A stretch of 64,000 bases of DNA from positions 1,054,001 through 1,118,000 of the forward strand of contig NZ_FMAC01000001.1 in the NCBI RefSeq assembly GCF_900094555.1, in the 5' to 3' direction. The translations under genes were made by a program, and so were the position numbers. The DNA comes from Martinezella hainanensis (lineage in GTDB: Bacteria; Pseudomonadota; Alphaproteobacteria; Rhizobiales; Rhizobiaceae). A model generated the notes under the pieces. The model was not told the origin of the DNA, ran no database searches, and worked only from the letters and a program-made list of their open reading frames with translations. Below, one piece after another: positions 1 to 8,198 of the stretch; within the stretch, counting starts at the first letter, position 1; each line of letters starts with the position of its first letter.

Positions 1-2
1 CT

Positions 3-242
3 ACGCTCAATTTCGCCATTGGTGATTATCGCAAGTCGATGGAAGACATCAATCAGGTTCTGCGAATCGAGCCGCGCCATTTCGGCGCGCTGGCCGGCAT
101 GGCGGCGATCCTGACCGAAAGCGGCAACGACGCACAGGCTCTCAGGGTCTGGGACCGCTTTCTGGAAGTCTACCCGGCGAATCGATCGGCTCAGGAGGAG
201 GCGGCCAAGCTGTCGGAAAAGATTGCCGGCAGCCGCACCTGA
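3..242 (+). CDS. TPR-repeat protein, C-terminal fragment
   Basis: The reading frame is open from the window edge to a TGA at 240-242, so only the last 79 residues are visible and the start lies upstream. Residues such as YRKSMEDINQVLRIEPRHFG followed by alternating small and large hydrophobics (ALAGMAAIL, ALRVWDRFLEVYP) have the A/G-x-x-P spacing of tetratricopeptide repeats, about two repeats long. TPRs mediate protein-protein contacts. No catalytic domain is visible in this part, so the specific role cannot be read. The family call is secure; the function is unknown. Confidence 0.75.
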   Translation, partial: TLNFAIGDYRKSMEDINQVLRIEPRHFGALAGMAAILTESGNDAQALRVWDRFLEVYPANRSAQEEAAKLSEKIAGSRT

Positions 243-347
243 TTTTTGCAACCGCCGCTTCCCACAACGCAGAAACCGCACCCCATGGGGTGAAAAGTCA
301 CAACAATGCGCTAGATTAGTGGCTTAAGATATTTGATCCGTGCCGCA

Positions 348-1397
348 ATGATCGATTCTCTGTTCGCCGTCGTCGCTCTCCTTGTCATTCTCGCCGCAGG
401 CTTTTCCGCCTACAAAACTCGTGCCATCGAGCAGGCCTATCCCAATATTGGCGAACTTACCGATATCGGCGGCTATCGCCTCAACGCCGTGCATCTGCCG
501 CGCCCCAGGACCGCGGATCTACCCACGCTGGTTTTCATCCACGGCGCCAGCGGCAATCTGCGCGATCAGCTCGCAGCCTTCGCAGCACCTTTAAGCGGCC
601 GCGCCGAAATGCTGTTCGTCGATCGTCCCGGTCACGGCTATTCCGAACGCGGGGCTGCCGAAAACGCCCTTCCCTCCGGTCAGGCCGACGCCATTGCCCG
701 GCTGATGGACAAGCGCGGCATCAAGCACGCCATTATCGTCGGCCACTCCTTCGGCGGCGCGATTGCGGCCGCCTTCGGCATGCGCCATCCCGATAAGACC
801 AAGGGCTTGCTCTTTCTCGCACCGGCTACCCATCCCTGGCCCGGTGGCGTCGACTGGTACTATACACTGGCCGCCACGCCCGTCTTCGGCTGGCTCTTCA
901 CCCAGCTTTTCGTCATCCCGCTCGGCTTGCGCCGGGTCGAGACCGGCACGCTCAGCATCTTCCACCCGAATGCGCGACCGGCGGACTACATCATGAAGAC
1001 AGCACCGGAACTGGTGCTGCGGCCGCAGACCTTCCGCAACAACGCCATCGACGTGGTCAATCTCTTTGCCTATGTCTCCGCCCATGCGCCGCGCTACAGC
1101 GAGATCAAAGCCCCCACGATCATCATCACCGGCGACAGCGACGATGTGGTGCTGGAGGAATTGCACTCGCGCGGACTTGCGCGGGATATCGCAGGCGCCG
1201 AACTCGTTACCATCCGCAATCTCGGTCACAAGCCGGATTATGTGACGACGGATGTTGCGATTGCAGCCATGGAGCAACTGGCAGGCCATCCGCGCGATCT
1301 GCAAGTGCTTGCGGCACAGGCGGAAATCCGCATCGCCAGCCTGACGGAAAAGCCAGTCGAGTCCAATACCGTCTCTCAGGCGGTCACGACATCGTAG
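348..1397 (+). CDS. Alpha/beta hydrolase, N-terminally membrane anchored
   Basis: A 349-residue protein. Residues 4-20 form one hydrophobic segment (signal anchor), followed by an alpha/beta-hydrolase domain. The oxyanion HG motif is at 65-66, the nucleophile elbow GHSFGG puts the catalytic Ser at 134, and a GDSDD acid turn and a GHK motif near the C-terminus supply the likely Asp and His. The substrate cannot be told from sequence. I prefer the ATG at 348 over a TTG five codons upstream because it is a standard start. The last 22 bases overlap the 3' end of the convergent LysR gene, so the two mRNAs are complementary at their ends. Confidence 0.85.
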   Translation: MIDSLFAVVALLVILAAGFSAYKTRAIEQAYPNIGELTDIGGYRLNAVHLPRPRTADLPTLVFIHGASGNLRDQLAAFAAPLSGRAEMLFVDRPGHGYSERGAAENALPSGQADAIARLMDKRGIKHAIIVGHSFGGAIAAAFGMRHPDKTKGLLFLAPATHPWPGGVDWYYTLAATPVFGWLFTQLFVIPLGLRRVETGTLSIFHPNARPADYIMKTAPELVLRPQTFRNNAIDVVNLFAYVSAHAPRYSEIKAPTIIITGDSDDVVLEELHSRGLARDIAGAELVTIRNLGHKPDYVTTDVAIAAMEQLAGHPRDLQVLAAQAEIRIASLTEKPVESNTVSQAVTTS

Positions 1398-2317
1398 TCG
1401 GGCACGCCCTCGAAGACCCGGCTCTTCGGCACGGCTTCGATCGTCTGTCGCACCGCCTGCAGCATGATCGAAGCCAAGCGTTCCGTTGCCGGGCTCGCCT
1501 CCGCCTCGGCGCGATGCAGCACGAGATCGAGCTTCGGCAAGGCCGGCAGGCCCGCCTCGCCCGACGTCAATTGCCGTACCTTTGGCGGCAGGCCGAGCGG
1601 CGTGCGCAGCGCCAGGCCGAGGCCGGCCGCCGTGGCCGCCCACAGACCCCCGAGGCTCGGGCTGACAAAGGATATCCGCCAGCCGATGCCAGCGCGATCG
1701 AGCGTCTTCGTGGCGATGTTGCGCAGTAGGCACGGTGCTTCGAGCGAAGCCAGAGGCATGACCTCGCCGCCATCGGCGTGCCATTGCACCACACCATTCG
1801 CCGGACCAACCCAGCAGAGCGGCACCTCGGCGATACGATCGGTATACGCAGTGCGAAAGCCGTCACTCCAGGCAAGCGCCAGATCGAGTTTGCCCGATGT
1901 CACCCGCTCCACGAGCTCCACATTACGCACCACGCGCGCCTCGATACGCACCTTGGGATGCGCGCGGGCGAAGCGACCCAATACTTCCGGCAACAGCGTC
2001 TCCCCGAAATCCTCCTGCAAGCCGAGCCGCACCCAACCTTCCAGCTCCGTCCCGTGCAGCGCGGTCGCCGCCTCGTCATTCAGGTCCAGCAGCCGCCGTG
2101 CATAGCCAAGCATGGTCTCGCCGGCCTCCGTCAGTGCCAGCCCCCGCCCCGCCTTGCGGAAAATCGGCATGCCCGCCTGTTCCTCCAGCTTCTTCAACTG
2201 GGCGCTGATGGCCGAGGTCGAACGCCCAAGCCTGTCGGCCGCCTTGGCATAGCTGCCGAGATCCATGCCGGTAACGAAGCTGCGCAGCACATCGAGATCG
2301 AAGATGACCTTTCGCAT
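1376..2317 (-). CDS. LysR-family transcriptional regulator
   Basis: A 313-residue protein with an N-terminal winged helix-turn-helix (about residues 8-65; motif AADRLGRSTSAISAQLKKLE) and a LysR effector-binding domain from about residue 90. It is transcribed divergently from the tautomerase/cupin/DUF4865/dehydratase operon. The shared 111-bp region holds a perfect 8-bp inverted repeat at 2348-2373, the classic arrangement for a LysR regulator controlling its neighbour. By inference it regulates that operon and itself; the inducer is unknown. The 3' end overlaps the upstream hydrolase tail by 22 bp. Confidence 0.92.
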   Translation of the reverse strand: MRKVIFDLDVLRSFVTGMDLGSYAKAADRLGRSTSAISAQLKKLEEQAGMPIFRKAGRGLALTEAGETMLGYARRLLDLNDEAATALHGTELEGWVRLGLQEDFGETLLPEVLGRFARAHPKVRIEARVVRNVELVERVTSGKLDLALAWSDGFRTAYTDRIAEVPLCWVGPANGVVQWHADGGEVMPLASLEAPCLLRNIATKTLDRAGIGWRISFVSPSLGGLWAATAAGLGLALRTPLGLPPKVRQLTSGEAGLPALPKLDLVLHRAEAEASPATERLASIMLQAVRQTIEAVPKSRVFEGVPDYDVVTA

Positions 2318-2347
2318 AAGTAATCATCCATATTTTTAGGACTATTT

Positions 2348-2373
2348 ATCCTGAATTATCTGATTTTCAGGAT
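2348..2373. promoter_or_regulatory. Candidate LysR operator (8-bp inverted repeat)
   Basis: ATCCTGAA (2348-2355) and TTCAGGAT (2366-2373) are perfect reverse complements separated by 10 bases. They lie between the divergent LysR gene and the tautomerase gene. LysR regulators usually bind imperfect dyads of this size in such positions. Function is inferred. Confidence 0.5.
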
Positions 2374-2428
2374 GATTATCTGCTGGCATTCTATGATCGT
2401 CAAGAGACACGAAAACAGGAGCAATCCC

Positions 2429-2821
2429 ATGCCATTCACCCGCATCACCCTTCTGCGCGGCAAGTCACCGGAATATCTGAAGGCACTGTCCGACAACTTT
2501 CACCGCGCCCTGGTCGAAGCCTTCGAGGTGCCGCCGACAGATCGCTTCCAGTCCATTCACCAGTTGGAGCCGCATGAGCTTATCTTCGATCGCACCTATT
2601 TCGCCAGCAAGCCGCGTTCGGACGATTATGTTTTCTTCGACGTCACGATTGGCAAGCCGCGCAGCACGGAAGTCAAGAAGGCTTTCTATCGCCGCGTTGC
2701 CGAGCTTCTTGCAGACGCCCCCGGTGTCCGCCCCGAAGACATCATGATCACCATCACTACGGCGACACGCGAGGACTGGTCCTTCTCCGACGGTCGCGCG
2801 CAGATGATCGAACAGGTCTGA
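2429..2821 (+). CDS. Tautomerase-superfamily protein
   Basis: A 130-residue protein beginning Met-Pro (MPFTRITLLRGKSPEYL). The Pro that follows the initiator is the catalytic N-terminal base of the 4-oxalocrotonate tautomerase superfamily once Met is removed. Length about 130 fits the longer, fused-type members. The ATG at 2429 is chosen over one at 2372 because it places this proline second and has AGGAGC just upstream. It is the first gene of a four-gene operon; only 5 bases separate it from the cupin. It probably interconverts keto and enol forms of a small acid in a catabolic route, but the substrate is unknown. Confidence 0.82.
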   Translation: MPFTRITLLRGKSPEYLKALSDNFHRALVEAFEVPPTDRFQSIHQLEPHELIFDRTYFASKPRSDDYVFFDVTIGKPRSTEVKKAFYRRVAELLADAPGVRPEDIMITITTATREDWSFSDGRAQMIEQV

Positions 2822-2826
2822 GAGCG

Positions 2827-3222
2827 ATGCCACAGACCACATCGACCCGAACGCCGGCCATACATCGCGCCGGCACGAACATGCGGCCATCGCCGGAAGG
2901 CATCGCAACTGCCTCTTTCCTGGTGGAGTCGCTCGTGGAAAGCACTGAAAACGGCGACCTCACAGCCATGCGCTGTGCGCTGGAACCCGGCGTGATGACG
3001 CGCTGGCATACACATCCGCATGGACAGATCCTCTATGTTCTGTCCGGTGTCGGGCTTGCCGAACGCTTCGGCGGCCCGGCGGAGGAGTTGCGTGCCGGCG
3101 ACTGCATCAGCTTCGCACCGAACGAGCGCCATCGGCACGGTGCGGCGCCGGAGAATGCCTTTTCCTATATCAGCATCCAGGCGGCGCAGGATGGAAGCGC
3201 CGTAACTTGGCTGGAGGAATGA
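2827..3222 (+). CDS. Cupin-domain protein
   Basis: A 131-residue single-domain cupin. Motif 1 is visible as WHTHPHGQILYVLSG (two His near residues 60-62 and a Gln/Tyr context) and motif 2 as the GDCISFAPNERHRHGA stretch, giving the usual His metal ligands. Such proteins are small metal-dependent isomerases, dioxygenases or binding proteins. It sits 5 bases after the tautomerase and 3 bases before the DUF4865 gene, so it is co-transcribed and probably acts on the same metabolite. The reaction is not identifiable. Confidence 0.82.
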   Translation: MPQTTSTRTPAIHRAGTNMRPSPEGIATASFLVESLVESTENGDLTAMRCALEPGVMTRWHTHPHGQILYVLSGVGLAERFGGPAEELRAGDCISFAPNERHRHGAAPENAFSYISIQAAQDGSAVTWLEE

Positions 3223-3225
3223 CCG

Positions 3226-3798
3226 ATGATCGCCATGCAATATAATTTCCCCCTCCCCGCGGATTACGACATGGCGATCATTGATCGCCGCATCCGCGAA
3301 AAAGGCCCGCTGCTCGACAATCTCCCAGGCCTGAAGTTCAAGGCCTACCTCACGGCAAGAAAGGGCGACGCCATCACAGGGAGCCGGCAGAATTTCTATT
3401 CCCCCTTCTACGTCTGGCAGCAGGAGGAAGGCCTCAGCGACTTCGTTTGCGGCCCCAGCTTCCTCGCCCTGACCGAGAACTTCGGCCGTCCTCAGATCAA
3501 TACCTGGATCGCCTGGCACGCGGAGACATCTGCGGACATTCGCCGCGCCAAATTCGCCACGCGCGAGGTGGTCGCAATCGACACGGAAACATCGCTTGCC
3601 GAACTCCGCGCGAACGAGACCGAGGCAGCGGCACAGGCCATACCGAACGGCGAAGCGCTCGCCTCGGTCGCTGCCTTCGAGCCGACCCACTGGACGCTGG
3701 TGCGTTTCCGTCTGCTGGCCGAGCCGCCGAAAGATCCGGCCCGATCCGGTCTGCAGACCTACAATGTCGGACACCTCTCGCTGCCAGGCGTCGCCTGA
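3226..3798 (+). CDS. DUF4865 family protein
   Basis: A 190-residue soluble protein. Its N-terminus (MIAMQYNFPLPADYDMAIID) and internal NFYSPFYVWQ and WIAWHAET segments match my recollection of the DUF4865 family, for which no function is established. There is no signal peptide or membrane segment. It starts 3 bases after the cupin stop. DUF4865 genes commonly accompany tautomerase genes and a LysR regulator, so a role in the same small-molecule pathway is inferred only from context. The 5' Met-Ile-Ala-Met offers a second ATG three codons downstream. Confidence 0.72.
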   Translation: MIAMQYNFPLPADYDMAIIDRRIREKGPLLDNLPGLKFKAYLTARKGDAITGSRQNFYSPFYVWQQEEGLSDFVCGPSFLALTENFGRPQINTWIAWHAETSADIRRAKFATREVVAIDTETSLAELRANETEAAAQAIPNGEALASVAAFEPTHWTLVRFRLLAEPPKDPARSGLQTYNVGHLSLPGVA

Positions 3799-3888
3799 AA
3801 TGTCATGGAGACAATCTCCTTGTTTTAAAGGAAAGGCGGGCGCTTTATGGATGGAAAGTCTTCCTGAATCCGAAGAGTGATCCCCCCA

Positions 3889-4860
3889 ATGGTCGATATC
3901 GCAATGATCGAAGCCGCGCGCACTCGCCTCGGCGGCCGGGCGCGCCGCACGCCGCTTCTGTCCTCGCCCTTTCTCGATGAGATTGCCGGCCGCCGCCTGT
4001 TCGTGAAGGCCGAGTGCTTGCAGCATTCCGGCTCCTTCAAGTTTCGCGGCGGCTGGTCTGCCGTCTCCGCGCTGGAGCCGACCGTGCGTGCCAGAGGCGT
4101 CATCGCCTTCTCCTCCGGCAACCATGCGCAGGGCGTGGCATTGGCCGCAAAGCTGCACGGCGTGCCCTCGGTCATCATCATGCCGACGGACGCGCCGAAG
4201 CTGAAGATCGCCAATACCCGCGCCTTCGGCGCCGAGGTCGTGCTCTATGACCGCATCAAGGAAGATCGCGACGAGATTGGTGCCCGTATTTCCAGGGAGC
4301 GCGGCCTGACCCTCATAAAGCCCTTCGACGAGCCGCAGGTTATTGCCGGCCAGGGAACGACGGGGCTGGAGATCGCCGAACAGGCGGCCGAGGAAGGCAT
4401 TACGGCCGCAAGCGTCCTTGTCCCCTGCGGCGGCGGCGGCCTGACCTCGGGTATCGCTCTCGCACTCGAATCCCGCGCGCCGGGCCTGAAGGCGCGCCCG
4501 TGCGAGCCGGAAAATTTCGACGACACCACTCGCTCACTGGCCTCTGGCAAGATCGAGCGCAATGCCGCACTGCAAGGCTCGATCTGCGACGCCATCATCA
4601 CGCCGCAGCCCGGCAACATCACTTTCCCGATTCTCAAGCGCCTCTGCGGCCCCGGCCTCGTCGTCTCGGATGAGGAGGCGCAAAAGGCCATGGCGCTTGC
4701 CTTCACTCGGCTGAAGATCGTCGTGGAGCCGGGCGGCGCCGTCGCGCTGGCGGCAGCACTCTTCCACGGCAAGGACATCGACGGCGACACGGTGATCGCC
4801 GTCACATCAGGGGGCAATGTCGACAGGGAAGTTTTCGAGGCGGCGCTAAGCCGCCACTAA
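3889..4860 (+). CDS. Threonine/serine dehydratase-like PLP enzyme
   Basis: A fold-type II PLP enzyme of 323 residues. SFKFRGGW near residue 48 carries the Schiff-base lysine, SGNHAQGVALAA is the substrate/asparagine loop, and the glycine-rich PCGGGGLTSGIALA loop binds the PLP phosphate. It lacks a C-terminal regulatory ACT domain, so it resembles catabolic serine/threonine dehydratases or racemases rather than IlvA. A GTG at 3877 is an alternative start four codons upstream. It is the last gene of the LysR-adjacent operon, after a 90-base gap. The likely product is an oxoacid plus ammonia; the true substrate could be another beta-hydroxy amino acid. Confidence 0.85.
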   Translation: MVDIAMIEAARTRLGGRARRTPLLSSPFLDEIAGRRLFVKAECLQHSGSFKFRGGWSAVSALEPTVRARGVIAFSSGNHAQGVALAAKLHGVPSVIIMPTDAPKLKIANTRAFGAEVVLYDRIKEDRDEIGARISRERGLTLIKPFDEPQVIAGQGTTGLEIAEQAAEEGITAASVLVPCGGGGLTSGIALALESRAPGLKARPCEPENFDDTTRSLASGKIERNAALQGSICDAIITPQPGNITFPILKRLCGPGLVVSDEEAQKAMALAFTRLKIVVEPGGAVALAAALFHGKDIDGDTVIAVTSGGNVDREVFEAALSRH

Positions 4861-4862
4861 AG

Positions 4863-4910
4863 CAATTTCAGGACAAGTGCGGAGCGGTTTTCCGTCCCGA
4901 ATTGGGCAAG
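4863..4910. repeat. Dispersed intergenic repeat, copy A
   Basis: This stretch aligns with 54973-55020 over about 46 bases with roughly three quarters identity. Shared blocks are CAGGA, AAGTG, TTTTCCGTCC and GAATTG. Both copies sit in short intergenic gaps beside a gene 3' end. It resembles a palindromic repeat common in Rhizobium intergenic DNA (recalled, not searched). Confidence 0.55.
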
Positions 4911-4943
4911 ACACAGGGGCGGAGCGGAGCGCCCGCTCCGCCT

Positions 4944-5579
4944 TCAGTTGACGGCGCGACGATAGAGCGCCAGCGATCCGGCAAGTGCTAAAAGCGCGCC
5001 GCCACAGGCGCGTTCGAGCCATTTCGCCCCTTCCGACTTCAGAACGCGCACGGCCTGCGAGCCAAAGACCGCGTAGCCGAACATGATCATGAAATCGAGC
5101 GCCGCAAAGATCGCGCCCAGAACGACATATTGCTGCATCTGCGGCGCTGACGGATCGATGAACTGCGGCAGGAAAGCCGAGAAGAAGAGATAGCCCTTGG
5201 GATTGGTGACGGCGACCATGAAGCTCTTCAGGCCAATGGAGAAGGTGGTTCCCCTCGATTGGCTTGCGCTCGCCTGCAGGGCGCCGTCAATCGTTCCCTT
5301 CGAACGCAGCATCATGATGCCAAGAAAAGCGAGATAGGCCGCACCCACCCATTTCAGGGCCGAGAACCAGAATTCGGAGGCCGCCAGCAGAGCACCAAGA
5401 CCGATGGCGACGGCGCTGATCAGCACCGCATCGGAGAGGACCGCACCAACCATGCCCGGCAAGGCGCGCCTGACGCCGAAGCGCGAGCCGTTGGTGAGCG
5501 CCAGAAGCACGGTCGGCCCCGGCGTTGCGATACCAATGAAGGAAACGGCGGCAAAGGCGAGCAGCGTGGTCAGATGCAT
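4944..5579 (-). CDS. LysE/RhtB-family amino-acid exporter
   Basis: A 211-residue integral membrane protein with about six hydrophobic segments. The conserved N-terminal signature GIATPGPTVLLALTNGSRFG, around residues 16-35, is diagnostic of the LysE/RhtB translocator family, which exports amino acids or their derivatives across the inner membrane. The reading frame continues 44 codons upstream, but the ATG at 5579 has a strong AGGAGGG ribosome site and begins the family's first membrane helix. It is convergent with the dehydratase operon. The exported substrate (threonine, homoserine, lysine or other) cannot be read from sequence. Confidence 0.9.
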   Translation of the reverse strand: MHLTTLLAFAAVSFIGIATPGPTVLLALTNGSRFGVRRALPGMVGAVLSDAVLISAVAIGLGALLAASEFWFSALKWVGAAYLAFLGIMMLRSKGTIDGALQASASQSRGTTFSIGLKSFMVAVTNPKGYLFFSAFLPQFIDPSAPQMQQYVVLGAIFAALDFMIMFGYAVFGSQAVRVLKSEGAKWLERACGGALLALAGSLALYRRAVN

Positions 5580-5668
5580 GGGGGTCCCTCCTCTGGAAGG
5601 GAGGAAGTTTGCATGTGGCGGAGTGGTTAGCAAGGGGGGTCTTCTTCCAGCCTGCCGCACCTCTGATA

Positions 5669-5698
5669 CCCCCTCTGTCGCTGTCACGACAGAGGGGG
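5669..5698. repeat. 12-bp perfect palindromic hairpin
   Basis: CCCCCTCTGTCG (5669-5680) pairs perfectly with CGACAGAGGGGG (5687-5698) across a 6-base loop. It lies between the divergently placed start of the LysE gene and the end of the next minus-strand gene. It resembles the CCCCCTCTGTCG half-elements scattered in rhizobial intergenic DNA, and it could also act as a terminator-like structure. Confidence 0.55.
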
Positions 5699-5748
5699 GC
5701 GCACTCTCCATCAGCTTGATCGGCGATGATTACACCACAGCCCCCGCG

Positions 5749-6636
5749 CTACCCCTCCAGCCCCGCATCCTTGGCCGCCAGCGCGCCAATCGCCGACCAG
5801 TCCAGCTCCTCGCCGCCATGCGCCAGCAGGTTGAGGAACCGATCCCGCAGCAGGCTCGCCAGCGGCAACGGTACGTTCAGCGCCTCGCCGGCGGCCAGCG
5901 CGAGCCGAATGTCCTTCTGGCCGAGCGGCGCGGCAAAGCCCGCCGGCTGGAACTTGCGGTCCGCGATCAACCCACCATAGGTCTTGTAGACGGGAGCGTT
6001 GAACAACGTCGAGGTCAGGAGATCGAGATAGGCGTGCCGGTCGACGCCACCCTTCTCGACCAGAGCCATCGCCTCGCCGAGCGACTCGATCACCGAAGCG
6101 ATGAGGAAGTTGCCGCTGAGCTTGACGAGATTGGCTGACTTCGGCTCCTCGCCAAGCACGAAGGTTCGCTGACCGATGGCGTCGAAGAGCGGCGTGACCG
6201 ACCGGATAGCATCGGGCGCACCTGCCGCAGCAACGAAGAGCTTCGCCGCGGCAGCTGCTTCCGGACGGCCAAAGACGGGTGCGGCAACGAAGCGCTGGCC
6301 TGCCGCGGCATGTTCCCTCGTCAGCCTTTCGGACATGGCGACGCTGATCGTGCTTGCGGAGATATGAACCGCACCCTTGCCGAGACTTGCCAGAACACCA
6401 CCATCGCCATGCACGACCGCCGACAGCGCATCATCATGGGCAAGCATGGTGAAGACGGCCTCGCCGCCGCAGGCTTCCGCCACCGTTGCGGCGACCTTCG
6501 CGCCCTCGCCGGCCAAGGCCTCTACCTTGTCGCGTGAACGATTGTAAACGGTCACCTCATGCCCGGCCTTGATGAGATTGACGGCCATGGCGCTGCCCAT
6601 CTGGCCCAATCCGATAAATCCGACTTTCATTGGCAT
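5749..6636 (-). CDS. NAD(P)-dependent beta-hydroxyacid dehydrogenase (3-HIBADH family)
   Basis: A 295-residue enzyme with an N-terminal Rossmann fold (VGFIGLGQMGSAMAVNLIKA, GxGxxG) and the C-terminal all-alpha domain of 3-hydroxyisobutyrate dehydrogenases. The conserved catalytic lysine lies in the NLVKLSGNF helix near residue 170. It oxidises or reduces a short beta-hydroxyacid or semialdehyde with NAD(P); candidates are 3-hydroxyisobutyrate, tartronate semialdehyde and succinic semialdehyde (glyoxylate reductase type). AAGGAGAT lies immediately upstream of the start at 6636. A second family member lies at 11658-12581. Specificity is unresolved. Confidence 0.88.
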   Translation of the reverse strand: MPMKVGFIGLGQMGSAMAVNLIKAGHEVTVYNRSRDKVEALAGEGAKVAATVAEACGGEAVFTMLAHDDALSAVVHGDGGVLASLGKGAVHISASTISVAMSERLTREHAAAGQRFVAAPVFGRPEAAAAAKLFVAAAGAPDAIRSVTPLFDAIGQRTFVLGEEPKSANLVKLSGNFLIASVIESLGEAMALVEKGGVDRHAYLDLLTSTLFNAPVYKTYGGLIADRKFQPAGFAAPLGQKDIRLALAAGEALNVPLPLASLLRDRFLNLLAHGGEELDWSAIGALAAKDAGLEG

Positions 6637-6685
6637 ATCTCCTTCTCAATCCGCCTGCTTGGGGGATTGCAGGCGCTTCGCTTCA

Positions 6686-6719
6686 AAGAAAAAACCCGCC
6701 GTCTTTCGACAGCGGGTTT
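6686..6719 (-). terminator. Rho-independent terminator of pyk
   Basis: On the minus strand AAACCCGC (6719-6712) pairs with GCGGGTTT (6699-6692) and the stem is followed by a T-rich run. It lies about 40 bases past the pyruvate kinase stop. Confidence 0.85.
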
Positions 6720-6758
6720 CGAATATTTCAGTGTGCTGCCGCAGTCAGATGTCGGCAA

Positions 6759-8198
6759 TCACACGCCGGACTGGCCGTCCGAACCGATATAGGCAATGCG
6801 CAGCATGTTGGTAGCGCCTGGCGTACCAAGCGGAACGCCTGCCGAAATGATGATGCGGTCGCCCGGCTTGCCGAAGCCTTCCTCCGCAACGATGCGGCAG
6901 GCATTATTGACCATGTCGTCGAGGTCGGTCGCATCGTGGGTAACGACACAGTGCATGCCCCAGACGACGGACAGACGGCGCGCCGTCTGAATGATCGGCG
7001 ACAGCGCCAGGATCGGAACCTGCGGACGCTCGCGCGAGGCGCGCAGACCGGTCGTGCCGGAAGAGGTGTAGCAGACGATGGCGGCAAGCTTCAGCGTCTC
7101 GGCGATCTGGCGGGCGGCGAGCGAAATCGCATCGGCGCCGGTCGCTTCCGGAAGAGCGCGCTGGGCATAGATGATGCCCGGATAGTGCGGCTCGCGCTCG
7201 ATCGTGCCGGCAATCGAGGCCATCATGGAAACGGCTTCGACCGGATAATCACCCGACGCGGATTCTGCCGAGAGCATGACGGCATCGGCGCCTTCAAAGA
7301 CGGCGGTTGCGACGTCGGAGACTTCGGCGCGGGTCGGGACCGGTGCGGAGATCATCGATTCCAGCATCTGCGTGGCGACGACCACCGGCTTGCCGGAACG
7401 GCGGCAGGCACGGATCAGCTGCTTCTGGATGCCGGGAACGGCTTCCAGCGGCATTTCCACGCCGAGGTCGCCACGAGCCACCATCAGCGCGTCCGAGAGC
7501 TCGATGATTTCTTCGATGCGCTCGACAGCCTGCGGCTTTTCGATCTTCGACATCAGGCCGACGCGGCCATGCGAGATCTTGCGGACTTCCGTCAGATCTT
7601 CCGGGCGCTGGATGAAGGAAAGCGCCACCCAGTCGACTTCATTGGTGGCGAGAACGGCATCGAGGTCGGTGCGGTCCTTGTCGGTCAACGCGCCGACGCC
7701 GAGCAGTGTGTCGGGCAGGCTCACACCCTTGCGGTCGGAAATCTTCGTGCCGGAAATGACTGTTGTGACGATGCTCTTGCCGTCGCACTTTTCGGCACGC
7801 AGCGCCAGCTTGCCGTCATCGATCAGCAGACGATGGCCGGGCTGAACCGATTCCAGGATCTCCGGATGCGGCAGGTAGACGCGCGTGTTGTCGCCGGGAA
7901 TATCCTGATTGTCGAGCGTGAAAGTCTGGCCAGGCTTCAAGTCGACCTTGGTTTCGGCAAACTTGCCGACGCGCAGCTTGGGACCCTGCAAGTCGGCGAG
8001 AATACCGATCGGACGGCCACAGCGAGCTTCAACGGCGCGAATACGCTGGATCAGCGTGCGCATCACGTCATGGCTGGCATGGCTCATGTTGATGCGGAAC
8101 AGGTCCGCCCCGGCCTCATGAAGCTTCTGGATCATTTCCTCCGAGGAGGAGGCCGGACCGAGCGTTGCGAGGATTTTGACTTTTCTGTTTCGTCTCAT
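6759..8198 (-). CDS. pyk: Pyruvate kinase
   Basis: A 479-residue protein with full-length bacterial pyruvate kinase architecture. It transfers phosphate from phosphoenolpyruvate to ADP at the end of glycolysis/Entner-Doudoroff. The N-terminus (KVKILATLGPASS) is the substrate/metal barrel start, FRINMSH follows, and the signature IEKPQAVERIEEI with catalytic Lys is followed by ARGDLGVEMP. The B domain and the C-terminal allosteric domain (TSSGTTGLRASRERP) are present. The ATG at 8198 overlaps the upstream DUF1036 gene's TGA by one base (TGATG), implying translational coupling; a TTG one codon earlier is less likely. A good terminator follows. Confidence 0.97.
   Translation of the reverse strand: MRRNRKVKILATLGPASSSEEMIQKLHEAGADLFRINMSHASHDVMRTLIQRIRAVEARCGRPIGILADLQGPKLRVGKFAETKVDLKPGQTFTLDNQDIPGDNTRVYLPHPEILESVQPGHRLLIDDGKLALRAEKCDGKSIVTTVISGTKISDRKGVSLPDTLLGVGALTDKDRTDLDAVLATNEVDWVALSFIQRPEDLTEVRKISHGRVGLMSKIEKPQAVERIEEIIELSDALMVARGDLGVEMPLEAVPGIQKQLIRACRRSGKPVVVATQMLESMISAPVPTRAEVSDVATAVFEGADAVMLSAESASGDYPVEAVSMMASIAGTIEREPHYPGIIYAQRALPEATGADAISLAARQIAETLKLAAIVCYTSSGTTGLRASRERPQVPILALSPIIQTARRLSVVWGMHCVVTHDATDLDDMVNNACRIVAEEGFGKPGDRIIISAGVPLGTPGATNMLRIAYIGSDGQSGV

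Noticed and set aside
591..1784. 397-codon frame on the minus strand over the hydrolase and LysR genes
   Set aside because: It overlaps two well-supported genes and has arginine-rich shadow composition.
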